Shown: piece by piece, positions 46,685 to 57,510 of the stretch
How the letters are laid out: every line of letters begins with the position of its first letter
Position numbering within the stretch: position 1 is the first letter of the stretch
Assembly (NCBI GenBank): GCA_016178705.1
Contig: JACOST010000014.1
Coordinates: 434,001-498,000 of the forward strand
Length of the DNA stretch: 64,000 nt
Direction: 5' to 3'
From: Deltaproteobacteria bacterium
GTDB lineage: Bacteria > Desulfobacterota > Binatia > HRBIN30 > JACQVA1
Notes under the pieces: generated by a model
Databases searched by the model: none
The model's input: the letters and a program-made list of their open reading frames with translations, nothing else
Told to the model about the DNA's origin: nothing
Position numbers and translations under genes: made by a program

Positions 46685-47442
46685 CAGGCCGCCTCGCGCT
46701 CCAACACCTGTTCCGCGTTCTTCTTGAAATCGTCGAGGGAGACGAACTGCTTGTCCCCCGCGCTGGTGATTCGGCTGCGGTCTTTCTTAGTCAACGCTTC
46801 GAAGTCTTCGTGCACGACGAAGCTCTTAAACGGCAGCTTGGCGCGCTGAAACTCCAGGCACGAGATCGCGGCCAACCTCGCCTTCGCTGTGTCTCTTACG
46901 GCGAACAAGTAGATGGGGCGCGGCTTGATATCGAACTCGAAGTCGACCTCTAGGTCGTCGCGACTTGGGATCGGCAGCGCGCCGGGGCGCGGGCGATACT
47001 TCACCAGTGATTCTTCGATGAACTCGGCCAGCAACTCGTAGAAGAGGCTCTGGATAACCTCCCGCTTGTAGAGCTGCATGTTGGAAACCTTCGCCACCGT
47101 TTGCGCGAACTGCAGGACAGCGGGATACAAGCTCTCGGGTTTTGTCTCGACAAACAGGTTGCCGTTTTCCTCGGCGACGTGATTCTCTGCCAGGATCTTC
47201 TGGAAGATGCGCTCCTTATTCGGCGTGTCCAAATCGAACGCGTACGACAAACGCATCAGCGTCATCCCGTGATCGCATATGCGCACTCGCTCTTGCGTGC
47301 CGTTCTTCGGCTCCAGAAAAATCTCCATCATGTCGCCGTCCTCGTGGTACAGCGGGGCAAGCAACTGCAGGACACCCGGCCGGCGCTCCCGAAAGGCGAC
47401 GTGATGGTTGAACTGCTCCTTGAGGAGATCGAGATAGCTCAT
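46684..47442 (-). CDS. DUF1828/DUF1829-type protein in the type III R-M operon
   Basis: The 252-residue protein starts MSYLDLLKEQFNHHVAFRER. The N-terminal half has the DUF1828 look (ICDHGMTLMRLSYAFDLD, NLFVETKPESLYPAVLQFAQ) and the C-terminal half (DDLEVDFEFDIKPRPIYLFA through FVVHEDFEALTKKDRSRITS) resembles DUF1829. Neither has a known biochemical role. The ATG at 47442 is preferred to one at 47460 because it overlaps the upstream stop by four bases. Position between the methylase and nuclease genes suggests a role in regulation or specificity of the restriction system, or a linked defence function. Confidence 0.7.
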   Translation of the reverse strand: MSYLDLLKEQFNHHVAFRERRPGVLQLLAPLYHEDGDMMEIFLEPKNGTQERVRICDHGMTLMRLSYAFDLDTPNKERIFQKILAENHVAEENGNLFVETKPESLYPAVLQFAQTVAKVSNMQLYKREVIQSLFYELLAEFIEESLVKYRPRPGALPIPSRDDLEVDFEFDIKPRPIYLFAVRDTAKARLAAISCLEFQRAKLPFKSFVVHEDFEALTKKDRSRITSAGDKQFVSLDDFKKNAEQVLEREAA

Positions 47443-47942
47443 GTCTTTCGCTCCTCCCATTCGGGGTTGAGCGGCAGCTGCCGCAGGTTCGGAAAATACT
47501 CGTCGGTGTTGGTCACGTTGATGACCTTGAGGAAGTACCGCAGGGCCTCCAAGTACGAGGCGTACGCATCGGTCGGCTCTCCGCCGCGTTCCGCCCGCAG
47601 CCCGGCCTCAATGTTCTCCGGCTTAGCCTTGTGAATGTGATGGAGGAAGTGCGCTGACTCCGGCCCGCCGACAAATTCCCCGTGCGGTCCGTTGCATCGG
47701 AGCAAGCAGATACTGCTGCGCTCATCGGGCGCGCGATACTCCAGCCCGATCGAGAAATTCTCGGGGAAGTCCTCGTTGACGCGCATGAACACCGAGAACT
47801 CCAACTCGCCCTCCTGCGAACGCAGCCGCATGTCGTCGCGCCGGCTGCCGCGTTCGACGCGCATCTCCTTCCGCGGCGGATCGGAAATGATCTTGGCGCA
47901 GCTAATCAAGCGCTCGATGTCCGGCTCGGAGTAGGTCGTCAC
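47439..47942 (-). CDS. Uncharacterised protein in the type III R-M operon, 167 aa
   Basis: The protein starts VTTYSEPDIERLISCAKIIS (GTG at 47942, overlapping the methyltransferase stop by four bases). Later segments are FSVFMRVNEDFPENFSIGLE, LLRCNGPHGEF, HFLHHIHKAKPENIEAGLRA and EALRYFLKVINV. The NGPH and HHIH histidines are conserved-looking and might form a catalytic or metal site. I have seen relatives paired with DUF1828 proteins (DUF6978-like), but I cannot assign a function. A longer frame upstream is ignored because it lies inside the methyltransferase gene. Confidence 0.65.
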   Translation of the reverse strand: MTTYSEPDIERLISCAKIISDPPRKEMRVERGSRRDDMRLRSQEGELEFSVFMRVNEDFPENFSIGLEYRAPDERSSICLLRCNGPHGEFVGGPESAHFLHHIHKAKPENIEAGLRAERGGEPTDAYASYLEALRYFLKVINVTNTDEYFPNLRQLPLNPEWEERKT

Positions 47943-50017
47943 ACCTTGACCTCGACGACCTTGGTCGTGTCGTTGCCGAAGATGTCGATGACCTTTACCG
48001 CGATCTTGTAGCGCTTGTTCTTCGAGTACTCGTGTTCGGCGCTGGTGAACTCCAGCGTGCGGCTCTTGCGCGTCCGGAAACTCTGCCACTCGTTCTCGAA
48101 GATGTAGTTGCCGGTCCAGATGTCCTTCTCAGCCCCGTCCTCGACGACCCGGATGATTTCGCGGCGGTTCTCGTAGTCGAAGTCCACCGCCCAGTAGTCG
48201 ATCCAGTCGGTCCACTTCTTCGTCAATACCTCGCGGCTGACCGTCCCCTGCTTGTCCTTGCTGATCTTGACGACTTGCCCGCTCTCGACGGTGACCTTGC
48301 TGCCGCCGGCCTTGAGCTTCTCGCCGAGCGCATCCAAGTCGTCTTGCCGGTAGTAGACGCCGAAGTCCTTGAGCGTGACCGTCGCCTTCAGGCCCTTCAC
48401 TTTTGGAAGCACCTCGACGTAGGCGACATCGTAGAACACCACCTGCCCGCGATCGACGGCGCGCTTGTCGAAGACGTCCTTGGGAATGAACTTCAAGCTG
48501 AGGCCGATGCCCTTGGCGCGCGCTTCGTCTTGCACTGCGGGAGTGAGGCCCATCTCGAACTCGAAGCCGAGGACATCCACCTTGCTGATCTGCTTGCGCC
48601 GGCACTCGGCGATGACCTCGTTGACCTGCGCCAGCGTCACCGGTGCGTCGATCGGCCCGACCACCACCATCGTGGCACCCTTCCGACCGTGGAAAGGCGG
48701 CGTCTGGAACACCCGCTCGGCTTTGTACGCCGACAGCATTAACGTCAGGTAGTGCTCCTCGCGCTGGATCGTCTGCGCGCGGCGCTGCTCCTCGGGAAGG
48801 GTTGCGTCGATGCCTACGAAGTATTGGCGCTCGTACTTGCCGAGGTTGAGTATCTCGACGCTGCGGTACGGCTGGCCCGCCGCCTTCAGCTCGCGCTGCA
48901 CGCCGATGATCCGCTTACGCGTCGTGTGAATCGCGAAGCGTCCAAGATCACATCCTATCCACTTGCGGCCGAGCTTCTCCGCGACCGCGAGTGTTGTACC
49001 TGAGCCGCAAAAGAAGTCCGCGACCAAATCCCCCCTCTTAGAACAGGCCTTCAAGATCCGGTCGAGCAATGCCTCAGGCTTCTGGGTGGGAAATGGGAGT
49101 ACTTCGTTGAGGGACTTATAGGCCGGAGCGATTACCCAATAGTCCTCCGGAATTTTCCCCAGTTCGTTGAGCTCACCCGATCCAAAGCCCGACCCACCGA
49201 TACCACCAACGAAATTGGCCTTGGTCTTTTCGGAGTACGGAAGTCGAACGTCGTCCAAATTGAATGTCCACTTGTTGGACTTTGAGAACCAAAGGACGGT
49301 GTCGTGCGCCCTCGTAAATTGCTTCTGTGCCGCTACTCCGAACCGGTGATAACCCCAAACAATGCTGTTATGGAAATGCTCCGGCTTGAAGAGCTCATCT
49401 AGGGCCAACCAGACGATCGGCTGAACATGCCAGTCAATGTGGACAAAAATGCTTCCGTCGTCACTTAGCAGGTCTCGCATGATCCGGAGCCGCTCGTAGA
49501 TGTATTGAAGGTATCGCTCGCCGCTCTTACCCCATGTATCTCGATATGCGCGCTCCTCGATAAAGCTCGGCTCCTTCGTTAGCGTCTCATCGCCGACCTC
49601 AATGTCGATGGAGAAGTCGGCGCCGACGTCGAACGGCGGGTCGATGTAGATGAGCTTCAAGCCGCCGGCGGCTTCGATCTCGCGCCTCAAGGGGCCGTTC
49701 TTGAGCGACGCCAACACCAGCTTGTTGTCGCCCCAGATGAGCTTGTTGGTCCAGCCGCTCGATTGCCGGCCGCTTTGCGCGTCGGCGGTGAACAGGTCGA
49801 GTGTCTTGCCTGTGAGGTCTTCCGAGCGCGGCTCGTCGATCTGCTCGATCGACTGGAACGGCAGCGCGACGGTGGTGACCTCGCTCGACTTGCCCTGCCA
49901 GATCAGCTCCACCTCCGGCGCGTCGGCAAACAGCATGAGCTTGTACTTCGGTGGCAGCGACTCGCCGCGATCGATGTGCTCCTTGATGATCTGCTTGTCG
50001 CGCTCGTTAAGATTCAT
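47939..50017 (-). CDS. Type III DNA methyltransferase (Mod) subunit
   Basis: The 692-residue protein has the beta-class motif order of type III Mod enzymes: motif IV IYIDPPFD (126-129 DPPF), then the target-recognition region, and motif I VADFFCGSGTTLAV around residue 345. DPPF instead of DPPY is an accepted variant for N6-adenine methylation. A C-terminal extension of about 260 residues (with KVDVLGFEFEMGLTP) is longer than in classical Mod proteins. It should methylate one strand of an asymmetric site and give sequence specificity to Res. It is first in a four-gene operon and divergent from kdsB. Confidence 0.92.
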   Translation of the reverse strand: MNLNERDKQIIKEHIDRGESLPPKYKLMLFADAPEVELIWQGKSSEVTTVALPFQSIEQIDEPRSEDLTGKTLDLFTADAQSGRQSSGWTNKLIWGDNKLVLASLKNGPLRREIEAAGGLKLIYIDPPFDVGADFSIDIEVGDETLTKEPSFIEERAYRDTWGKSGERYLQYIYERLRIMRDLLSDDGSIFVHIDWHVQPIVWLALDELFKPEHFHNSIVWGYHRFGVAAQKQFTRAHDTVLWFSKSNKWTFNLDDVRLPYSEKTKANFVGGIGGSGFGSGELNELGKIPEDYWVIAPAYKSLNEVLPFPTQKPEALLDRILKACSKRGDLVADFFCGSGTTLAVAEKLGRKWIGCDLGRFAIHTTRKRIIGVQRELKAAGQPYRSVEILNLGKYERQYFVGIDATLPEEQRRAQTIQREEHYLTLMLSAYKAERVFQTPPFHGRKGATMVVVGPIDAPVTLAQVNEVIAECRRKQISKVDVLGFEFEMGLTPAVQDEARAKGIGLSLKFIPKDVFDKRAVDRGQVVFYDVAYVEVLPKVKGLKATVTLKDFGVYYRQDDLDALGEKLKAGGSKVTVESGQVVKISKDKQGTVSREVLTKKWTDWIDYWAVDFDYENRREIIRVVEDGAEKDIWTGNYIFENEWQSFRTRKSRTLEFTSAEHEYSKNKRYKIAVKVIDIFGNDTTKVVEVKV

Positions 50018-50141
50018 GCCGCGATTGCGCCTCCCCCGAAAGCCACTCGAACACCCCGCTCCGCCGCAGCTACTATCCGACCCTTACCGGTCGTTGCAAC
50101 ACGACCACACACGAGCCACGAGGACCAGTCAGGACGCAACT

Positions 50142-50169
50142 TTGACTTGCCGCTCGCGCTTGCTATAGT
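50142..50169 (+). promoter_or_regulatory. Strong sigma-70-like promoter of kdsB
   Basis: TTGACT (50142-50147) and TATAGT (50164-50169) are 16 bases apart, each with five of six consensus bases. The predicted start, about 50176, coincides with the beginning of the leader hairpin. Confidence 0.6.
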
Positions 50170-50174
50170 TCCTG

Positions 50175-50209
50175 CCCGTGGTTCGCTTCCGAGCCACGGG
50201 TTTTCTTTT
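50175..50209 (+). promoter_or_regulatory. 5' leader hairpin with U-tract directly before kdsB
   Basis: CCCGTGG-T-TCG (50175-50185) pairs with CGA-G-CCACGGG (50190-50200) through an 11-bp stem containing one T-G pair and a CTTC loop. It is followed by TTTTCTTTT and the kdsB ATG. It looks like an intrinsic terminator but sits at the very 5' end of the message. The only weak Shine-Dalgarno (ACGGG) is inside the 3' arm. Confidence 0.6.
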
Positions 50210-52628
<2,419 letters not shown>

Positions 52629-52670
52629 GCGCGCTGATGTTGTCTGCGCCCGATTTCTCGTGTCCGGGTA

Positions 52671-52812
52671 GGTGCCGCCCCTCGATACGCCGCCCTTCGA
52701 TACGAAGCCTTCGGCTTCTACTCAGGACGGCTACTCGGGGAAGCGGTTTTTTCTCTGGTGGCCCAACACCCATTTGCCCGAGTAGATCGCGTAGCGATTG
52801 TATCGAGGGCCT
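52671..52812 (-). repeat. Dispersed repeat, copy 2 (about 142 bp)
   Basis: This is the inverted copy of the block at 25281-25418. The minus strand reads GCCCTCGATACAATCGCTAC, then GCGATCTACTCGGGCAAATG, CGCTTCCCCGAGTAGCCG, GTCCTGAGTAGAAGCCGAAG and GGCGGCGTATCGAGGGG. The ends and the central CCCGAGTAG parts are conserved, while the loop between ACTCGGGCAAA and CCCCGAGTAG differs. It lies between pyrG and kdsA. Confidence 0.85.
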
Positions 52813-52841
52813 TCTTGTGCACAGCCCTTGTGGCGGTAGGC

Positions 52842-53693
52842 ATGCCGGCTCGTGAAGTCATCGTCGGCTCCGTACGCATCGGTGGCGCTCAGCCGCTCGC
52901 GTATCTCGGCGGGCCGTGTGTCATCGAGAGTCGCGACAGTGCGCTGCGGCACGCCGCGGCGATCAAAGCGATGACTGACAAACTCGGCATGCCGTTCGTG
53001 TTCAAATCGTCTTTCGACAAAGCCAACCGCACGTCGCTGTCGTCGTACCGCGGCCCGGGATTGCACGAGGGCTTGAAAATTCTTGCCGAGGTCAAACGCG
53101 AAATCGGCGTGGCGGTGGTGACCGATGTCCACGAAACGCCGCAGATTGCCGCCGTCGCAGAGGTCGCCGATCTGTTGCAGACCCCTGCGTTCCTCTGCCG
53201 GCAGACGGATTTTCTGCTCGCGGTGGCGCGCGCCGGCAAACCGATGAACATCAAGAAGGGGCAATTTCTCGCGCCCTGGGACATCGGGCCGCTGCTGGAG
53301 AAAGTCGCGTCGAGCGGCAATCAGCAACTGATAATCACCGAACGCGGCGCCAGCTTTGGTTACAACAACTTGGTCGCCGACATGCGCTCGCTGGCAGTCA
53401 TGGCGGAGCATGGATACCCGGTGGTCTACGACGCCGGCCACAGTGTGCAGTTACCGGGCGGACAAGGGGCGGCGTCGGGCGGGCAGCGCCAATTCATCCG
53501 CCCGCTGGCGCGCGCCGCCGTTGCGGTCGGGGTCAACGCCGTGTTTCTCGAAACCCACGAAGATCCCGATCGCGCACTCAGCGACGGCCCGAACTCGTAT
53601 CGTCTGAGCGAGTTGCCGGCCCTGCTGCGCGAGTTGCAAGCCATTCATTCCACTCTGGCCACGTTTGGGCGAAGCGATGCCTCTACCACGTAA
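52842..53693 (+). CDS. kdsA: 2-dehydro-3-deoxyphosphooctonate aldolase (Kdo-8-phosphate synthase)
   Basis: KdsA condenses phosphoenolpyruvate with arabinose-5-phosphate to Kdo-8-phosphate. The 283-residue protein shows LGGPCVIESRDSALRHA, PFVFKSSFDKANRTS, GLKILAEVKREIGVAVVTDV, QTPAFLCRQTDFLLA, NIKKGQFLAPWD, ERGASFGYNNLVADMRSL and FLETHEDPDRALSDGPNS. FLETHEDP with a nearby CR pattern suggests a metal-independent type, but this is not certain by eye. The frame is open upstream to 52758 through the dispersed repeat; the family start is the ATG at 52842. The kdsD gene overlaps its end by 17 bases. Confidence 0.96.
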   Translation: MPAREVIVGSVRIGGAQPLAYLGGPCVIESRDSALRHAAAIKAMTDKLGMPFVFKSSFDKANRTSLSSYRGPGLHEGLKILAEVKREIGVAVVTDVHETPQIAAVAEVADLLQTPAFLCRQTDFLLAVARAGKPMNIKKGQFLAPWDIGPLLEKVASSGNQQLIITERGASFGYNNLVADMRSLAVMAEHGYPVVYDAGHSVQLPGGQGAASGGQRQFIRPLARAAVAVGVNAVFLETHEDPDRALSDGPNSYRLSELPALLRELQAIHSTLATFGRSDASTT

Positions 53694-54708
53694 AGCGCGA
53701 CGCCCGCCGGCAGTGCGCCGTGGCAAAGCGAGCGAAGATGTGAAACGCGCGCGGCGCGTGCTCGCGATCGAAACCGCGGGGATCGCCGCCGTTGCCAACC
53801 ATTTGGATCAGCGCTTCGATCGCGCGTTGATGCTGCTGCAAGGCTGCCGCGGCAAGGTCGTGGTCACCGGGATGGGCAAATCCGGGCTGATCGCGCGCAA
53901 GATTGCGTCGACCTTGGCGAGCACCGGCACTCCGTCGTTGTTCATGCACGCCGCCGAAGCGCTGCACGGTGACTCGGGCATGCTGGCGCGCGGCGATGTG
54001 GTGGTGGCGCTGTCGTACAGCGGCGAGACCGAACTGGTGCAGTTGCTGCCGTTTCTCAAGCGGATGGCGCTGCCGCTGATCGTCTTCACCGGCCAGCCAC
54101 GCTCGGCGCTGGCGCGGGCGGCCGAAGTCGTGCTCGATGTCGCGGTCCCGGAAGAAGCCTGTCCACTCGGGTTGGCGCCGACCGCGAGCACGACCGCGCA
54201 ACTCGCGCTCGGCGATGCGCTGGCGGTGGCGCTGCTCGAACGGCGCGGCTTCAAGGCGAGCGACTTCGCGCATCTGCATCCCTCGGGTGCGCTGGGCCGT
54301 CAGCTGCTCAAGGTTGAGGATCTCATGCATCGCGGCGACACGATTCCATCGGTGGTCGCCGATACGCCGTTCAAGGAAACCGTGATCGAGATTACGAGCA
54401 AGCGGCTCGGTGTTACCGGCGTGGTCGATGGCGCCGGGGGATTGCTCGGGATGGTAACCGACGGCGACCTCCGTCGCGCCTTCGAGCGCGCCCCGGACGT
54501 CCGCCTGCTCACCGCGCGCGAGTTGATGACCAGCAATCCCAAGACGGTCGATCGTGCGCCGCTGACCATCGACGGCGCCGCGCTGGCTGCTGAGGCGCTC
54601 GCCATCATGGAGCGCTTCAGCATCACGTCGCTCTTCATCGTCGACACCACGCGCCGGCCGGTTGGCATCCTGCACATTCACGACCTGCTGCACGCCGGCG
54701 TGGTCTAG
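53677..54708 (+). CDS. kdsD: Arabinose-5-phosphate isomerase (KpsF/GutQ family)
   Basis: KdsD converts ribulose-5-phosphate to arabinose-5-phosphate, the KdsA substrate. The 343-residue protein has a SIS domain (VVVTGMGKSGLIARKIASTL, FMHAAEALHGDSGML, ALSYSGETELVQLLPFLKRM) and two C-terminal CBS domains (VEDLMHRGDTIPSV, VTGVVDGAGGLLGMVTDGDL and ITSLFIVDTTRRPVGILHIH). It overlaps kdsA by 17 bases. The upstream TTG at 53665 is less likely than the ATG at 53677. No kdsC phosphatase is present nearby. Confidence 0.95.
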   Translation: MPLPRKARRPPAVRRGKASEDVKRARRVLAIETAGIAAVANHLDQRFDRALMLLQGCRGKVVVTGMGKSGLIARKIASTLASTGTPSLFMHAAEALHGDSGMLARGDVVVALSYSGETELVQLLPFLKRMALPLIVFTGQPRSALARAAEVVLDVAVPEEACPLGLAPTASTTAQLALGDALAVALLERRGFKASDFAHLHPSGALGRQLLKVEDLMHRGDTIPSVVADTPFKETVIEITSKRLGVTGVVDGAGGLLGMVTDGDLRRAFERAPDVRLLTARELMTSNPKTVDRAPLTIDGAALAAEALAIMERFSITSLFIVDTTRRPVGILHIHDLLHAGVV

Positions 54709-54728
54709 AAAGCGAAGGCAGGATCGTC

Positions 54729-55727
54729 ATGACGAATCCGCTTCGTCGTCTCTCTAAGCGATTGCCGCGGCTGCGGCGGGCAGTCCGTCGGATCAAGCAT
54801 GCCGGGGTCTATTGGCCAACGCGCTTCATGCTGTGGGGGGTCAACCGCCTGAGTCCAGATGCTGCGCTCAACCTGGCCGAACGTGCCGGTGCGTTGCTAT
54901 TCCGAGTGCTGCGCAAACCGCGACGGCTCGCCGTGGAGCATTTGCGCATCGCGTTCGGTGACCAGCTCTCGGAAGCGTCACGCGTGCGGCTGGCGGGCGC
55001 CTCGTTCATCAACATTGCGCGCTGCTTTTGCGAGATCGCCCAGATCGACACGCTGCGCCCGCAGTTCGGCGACTACATCGAGATCGACGGCTGGGATCAC
55101 GCGCAAGCGGTGCTCGACCAAGGCCGCGGCGCGGTCGTCATCACCGGCCACGTCGGCAATTGGGAATTGATGGCCGCCTATTTCGCGTGGAAGGGCTTGC
55201 CGATGGCCACCATCGCCCGTCGCGCCTACGAGCCGCGCCTCAATCAGCTCATCGTCGATCTTCGCCGCCAGCAGGGCGTGCAGACCATCTTGCTCGAGAG
55301 TCCGAACGCCACGCGGGATCTCCTCCGGGTGCTCAAGAACCACGGCTTGTTGGCGATCGTGATCGATCAGGAACCGAAGGCCGCTTCCGAATCCGTACCA
55401 TTCTTCAGCCGGGCGGCGCACACGCCGGCTGCGGCGGCCTCGTTAGCGGTTCGGCGCAAGCTGCCGGTGTTCGCCGCCTTCATTCAACGCCGGCCACAGC
55501 GCGGACATCGCATCACGATCTTGCCGCCTTTTGCGGTGCCGGATAGCGGCGACGTGCCGACCGATATTCGCGATCTCACGGCGATAATCAGCGAGGCGCT
55601 GGAAGAACAGATCCGTAAGAATCCAGCCGAATGGGTGTGGTGGCACCGGCGCTGGTGGCCCGCACCGCTCACCGACCTTGATCTCGACCGGGAATTGCCA
55701 TATGCGTACTCGCCCTCTGGTTTGTAA
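54729..55727 (+). CDS. LpxL/HtrB-family lipid A acyltransferase (first copy)
   Basis: The 332-residue protein has an N-terminal basic-amphipathic region, a membrane segment around 28-45, and the catalytic motif VVITGHVGNWELMAAY (HxxxxE). LVIVIDQEPKAAS-type residues follow (LLAIVIDQEPKA), then VFAAFIQRRP and a tryptophan-rich end WVWWHRRWW. These enzymes add secondary acyl chains to Kdo-lipid A. It follows kdsD by 20 bases, so its substrate is made by the same operon. A second homologue lies at 56382. Confidence 0.9.
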   Translation: MTNPLRRLSKRLPRLRRAVRRIKHAGVYWPTRFMLWGVNRLSPDAALNLAERAGALLFRVLRKPRRLAVEHLRIAFGDQLSEASRVRLAGASFINIARCFCEIAQIDTLRPQFGDYIEIDGWDHAQAVLDQGRGAVVITGHVGNWELMAAYFAWKGLPMATIARRAYEPRLNQLIVDLRRQQGVQTILLESPNATRDLLRVLKNHGLLAIVIDQEPKAASESVPFFSRAAHTPAAAASLAVRRKLPVFAAFIQRRPQRGHRITILPPFAVPDSGDVPTDIRDLTAIISEALEEQIRKNPAEWVWWHRRWWPAPLTDLDLDRELPYAYSPSGL

Positions 55728-55754
55728 GAGAGTACGCGAGAGGAGGACCCGGGG

Positions 55755-56324
55755 ATGAGTGCTGATCCACGGCTGATCAAGCTGTTTTGCTACTATCGCG
55801 ACGCCGAGCTGCGCGGGGCCAACCTGCTCATGCGGCTCATCAATCACATCGACGACTCCGACTCGCAGGTGAAGCTGTCGCTGCACCTGGCGGAAGAAAC
55901 GCACCACGCTTGGCTATGGACCAAGCGCATCACGGATCTTGGCGGCGAACCGAAGACGATCGCCGACGGCTACCAGTCACGCATCGGCTTGAAGACGGTT
56001 CCGCGCAGCGTCATCGATATCCTCGCCCTGACCGTGGTGGTCGAAGAACGCTCGCATCAGCGCTACGTCGAACACGCGGCACGCCCCGACATCGATCCGG
56101 AGACACTGGCGGTGTTGAAGGAAGTGTCCCACGACGAGAAATGGCACATCGCCTGGATTCGCGCCAAGCTCAACGAGCTGGCGGCCACCGAGGGCGGCTC
56201 CGAGCGCGTCGAAGCGGCGTTGGAGAAGTATCGCGAGATTGATCGGCAGGTGTACAACGATCTGCTCGAAAAGGAGCGCCAGGAGTTCGGTGGCGGCCTC
56301 GCGCACGCCCCGGCGGCCAGCTGA
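55755..56324 (+). CDS. Ferritin-like diiron protein between two lipid A acyltransferase genes
   Basis: The 189-residue protein is all helical and has a full set of diiron ligands: E18 (DAELRGAN), E48 with H51 (AEETHHAW), E97 or E98 (VVEERSHQRY) and E128 with H131 (HDEKWHIAW). The four-helix arrangement with two ExxH motifs resembles rubrerythrin or MiaE-like hydroxylases. It has no membrane segment. It lies 27 bases after one LpxL-type gene and 57 bases before another, so it may modify an acyl chain or sugar of lipid A; that is inference only. The ATG follows AGGAGGACCCGGGG, with AGGAGG at somewhat long spacing. Confidence 0.8.
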   Translation: MSADPRLIKLFCYYRDAELRGANLLMRLINHIDDSDSQVKLSLHLAEETHHAWLWTKRITDLGGEPKTIADGYQSRIGLKTVPRSVIDILALTVVVEERSHQRYVEHAARPDIDPETLAVLKEVSHDEKWHIAWIRAKLNELAATEGGSERVEAALEKYREIDRQVYNDLLEKERQEFGGGLAHAPAAS

Positions 56325-56381
56325 GTCGCGCCTCGCCTATCGCGTATCGAAGCGGGTCTGCGACCCGTCCGTCACACCACT

Positions 56382-57377
56382 ATGAGCAACACTGCCGCGG
56401 CTGGGCCAACGGCTGCGGCTGATACCAGTCGCGCATCGCCGGCGCGCCCGCCGTCAATGCCAACACCGTCGGGGATGGACCGTTTCGAGTATGCCATCAT
56501 GCGCGCAGCGCTGGCGGTCTGCGGTGCAGTGCCGTGGCGCTGGAGTTTGAAACTAGGCGCGGCGCTGGGGCAGCTCTTCTATCTGTTCGATGCGCGTGAC
56601 CGGCGCATCGCCCTGATCAATTTGGCGTTCGCGTTCCCCGATCAGCCGCCGGCCGCACATCGCCGCATTCTGCGCGCGACCTGCCGCAACCTCGGCCGCA
56701 TGGCGTTCGAGATCGCCCACATGCCGCGCCTGACCGTGGCAACGTTGGCGCGCTACGTTCGGGCGGAAGATCCCGCGCGCTGGAATGCCGTCGTCGCCAC
56801 GGCCCGCGAGCGCGGCGCGATCATTTTGACCGCGCACTTCGGCAATTGGGAGTTGTTGGCCTATGCGTGCGGACTCCTCGGCCAACCGGTGACGTTGATT
56901 CACCGCCGAATGCGCAACGCGTTGGTTGATCGCGAGATCGGCGTTCTGCGCGGCGGTGCCGGCACGCAAGCAATTCCGAAGAAGGCGGCCGCGAAGGAGG
57001 CGCTGCGACGGCTCAAGGCGCGTGCGCTGGTGGCGATTCCGATTGATCAAAACCAAGTGCGCAGCTTCGGCGTGTTCGTCGACTTCTTCGGCAAGCCCGC
57101 CTGCACGACGGCCGGCCCAGCGCGCCTGTCGATGTTGACCGGCGCGCCGATCATTCCGGTCTTCATCGTGCGCGAGGGTACCAGCGAGCGTCATCGTATC
57201 GTCGTGTTGCCCGAGATCGAACTGGCGCGCACGGGAGATCGCGAAGCCGACATCCGCGTCACGACGCAGCGCTGCACCGCGGTCTTCGAAGCGATCGTCC
57301 GCCAGCACCCGGATCACTGGATCTGGTTTCACAAGCGGTGGAAGACGCGGCCGGAAGGCGAAGCCAGACTGTACTGA
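56382..57377 (+). CDS. LpxL/HtrB-family lipid A acyltransferase (second copy)
   Basis: The 331-residue protein shares the family features of the first copy: a membrane segment near residue 45-60, IILTAHFGNWELLAYACGLL with HxxxxE, LVAIPIDQNQVRSFGVFVDF, FFGKPACTTAGPARLSML and the C-terminal DHWIWFHKRWKTRP. The first 30 residues are low-complexity (SNTAAAGPTAAADTSRASPA), so the true start may be the internal ATG at about residue 32 (MDRFEYAIM). The two copies differ enough to act on different acyl positions, as LpxL and LpxM do. A long inverted repeat begins at its stop codon. Confidence 0.9.
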   Translation: MSNTAAAGPTAAADTSRASPARPPSMPTPSGMDRFEYAIMRAALAVCGAVPWRWSLKLGAALGQLFYLFDARDRRIALINLAFAFPDQPPAAHRRILRATCRNLGRMAFEIAHMPRLTVATLARYVRAEDPARWNAVVATARERGAIILTAHFGNWELLAYACGLLGQPVTLIHRRMRNALVDREIGVLRGGAGTQAIPKKAAAKEALRRLKARALVAIPIDQNQVRSFGVFVDFFGKPACTTAGPARLSMLTGAPIIPVFIVREGTSERHRIVVLPEIELARTGDREADIRVTTQRCTAVFEAIVRQHPDHWIWFHKRWKTRPEGEARLY

Positions 57378-57508
57378 ATGCGGAGTGAGGAATTCGGAAT
57401 GCGGAATTTCGGACCGACCTCAAACATTCCGCATTCCACACTCTGCGTTCCGCAATTCGTCCGGGCCGGCATCCACATTCCGCATTCCGAATTCCTCACT
57501 CCGCATTC
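57378..57508. repeat. Inverted repeat with perfect 31-bp arms
   Basis: The left arm at 57378-57408 (AATGCGGAGTGAGGAATTCG and onward) is the exact reverse complement of 57478-57508; the arms are separated by 69 bases. The spacer contains further partial copies (CATTCCGCATTCC, GCGTTCCGC). The unit GGAATGCGG recurs in both directions. The arm starts directly after the acyltransferase stop. It could fold into a long hairpin, terminate transcription, or be a miniature mobile element. Confidence 0.9.
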
Positions 57509-57510
57509 CA

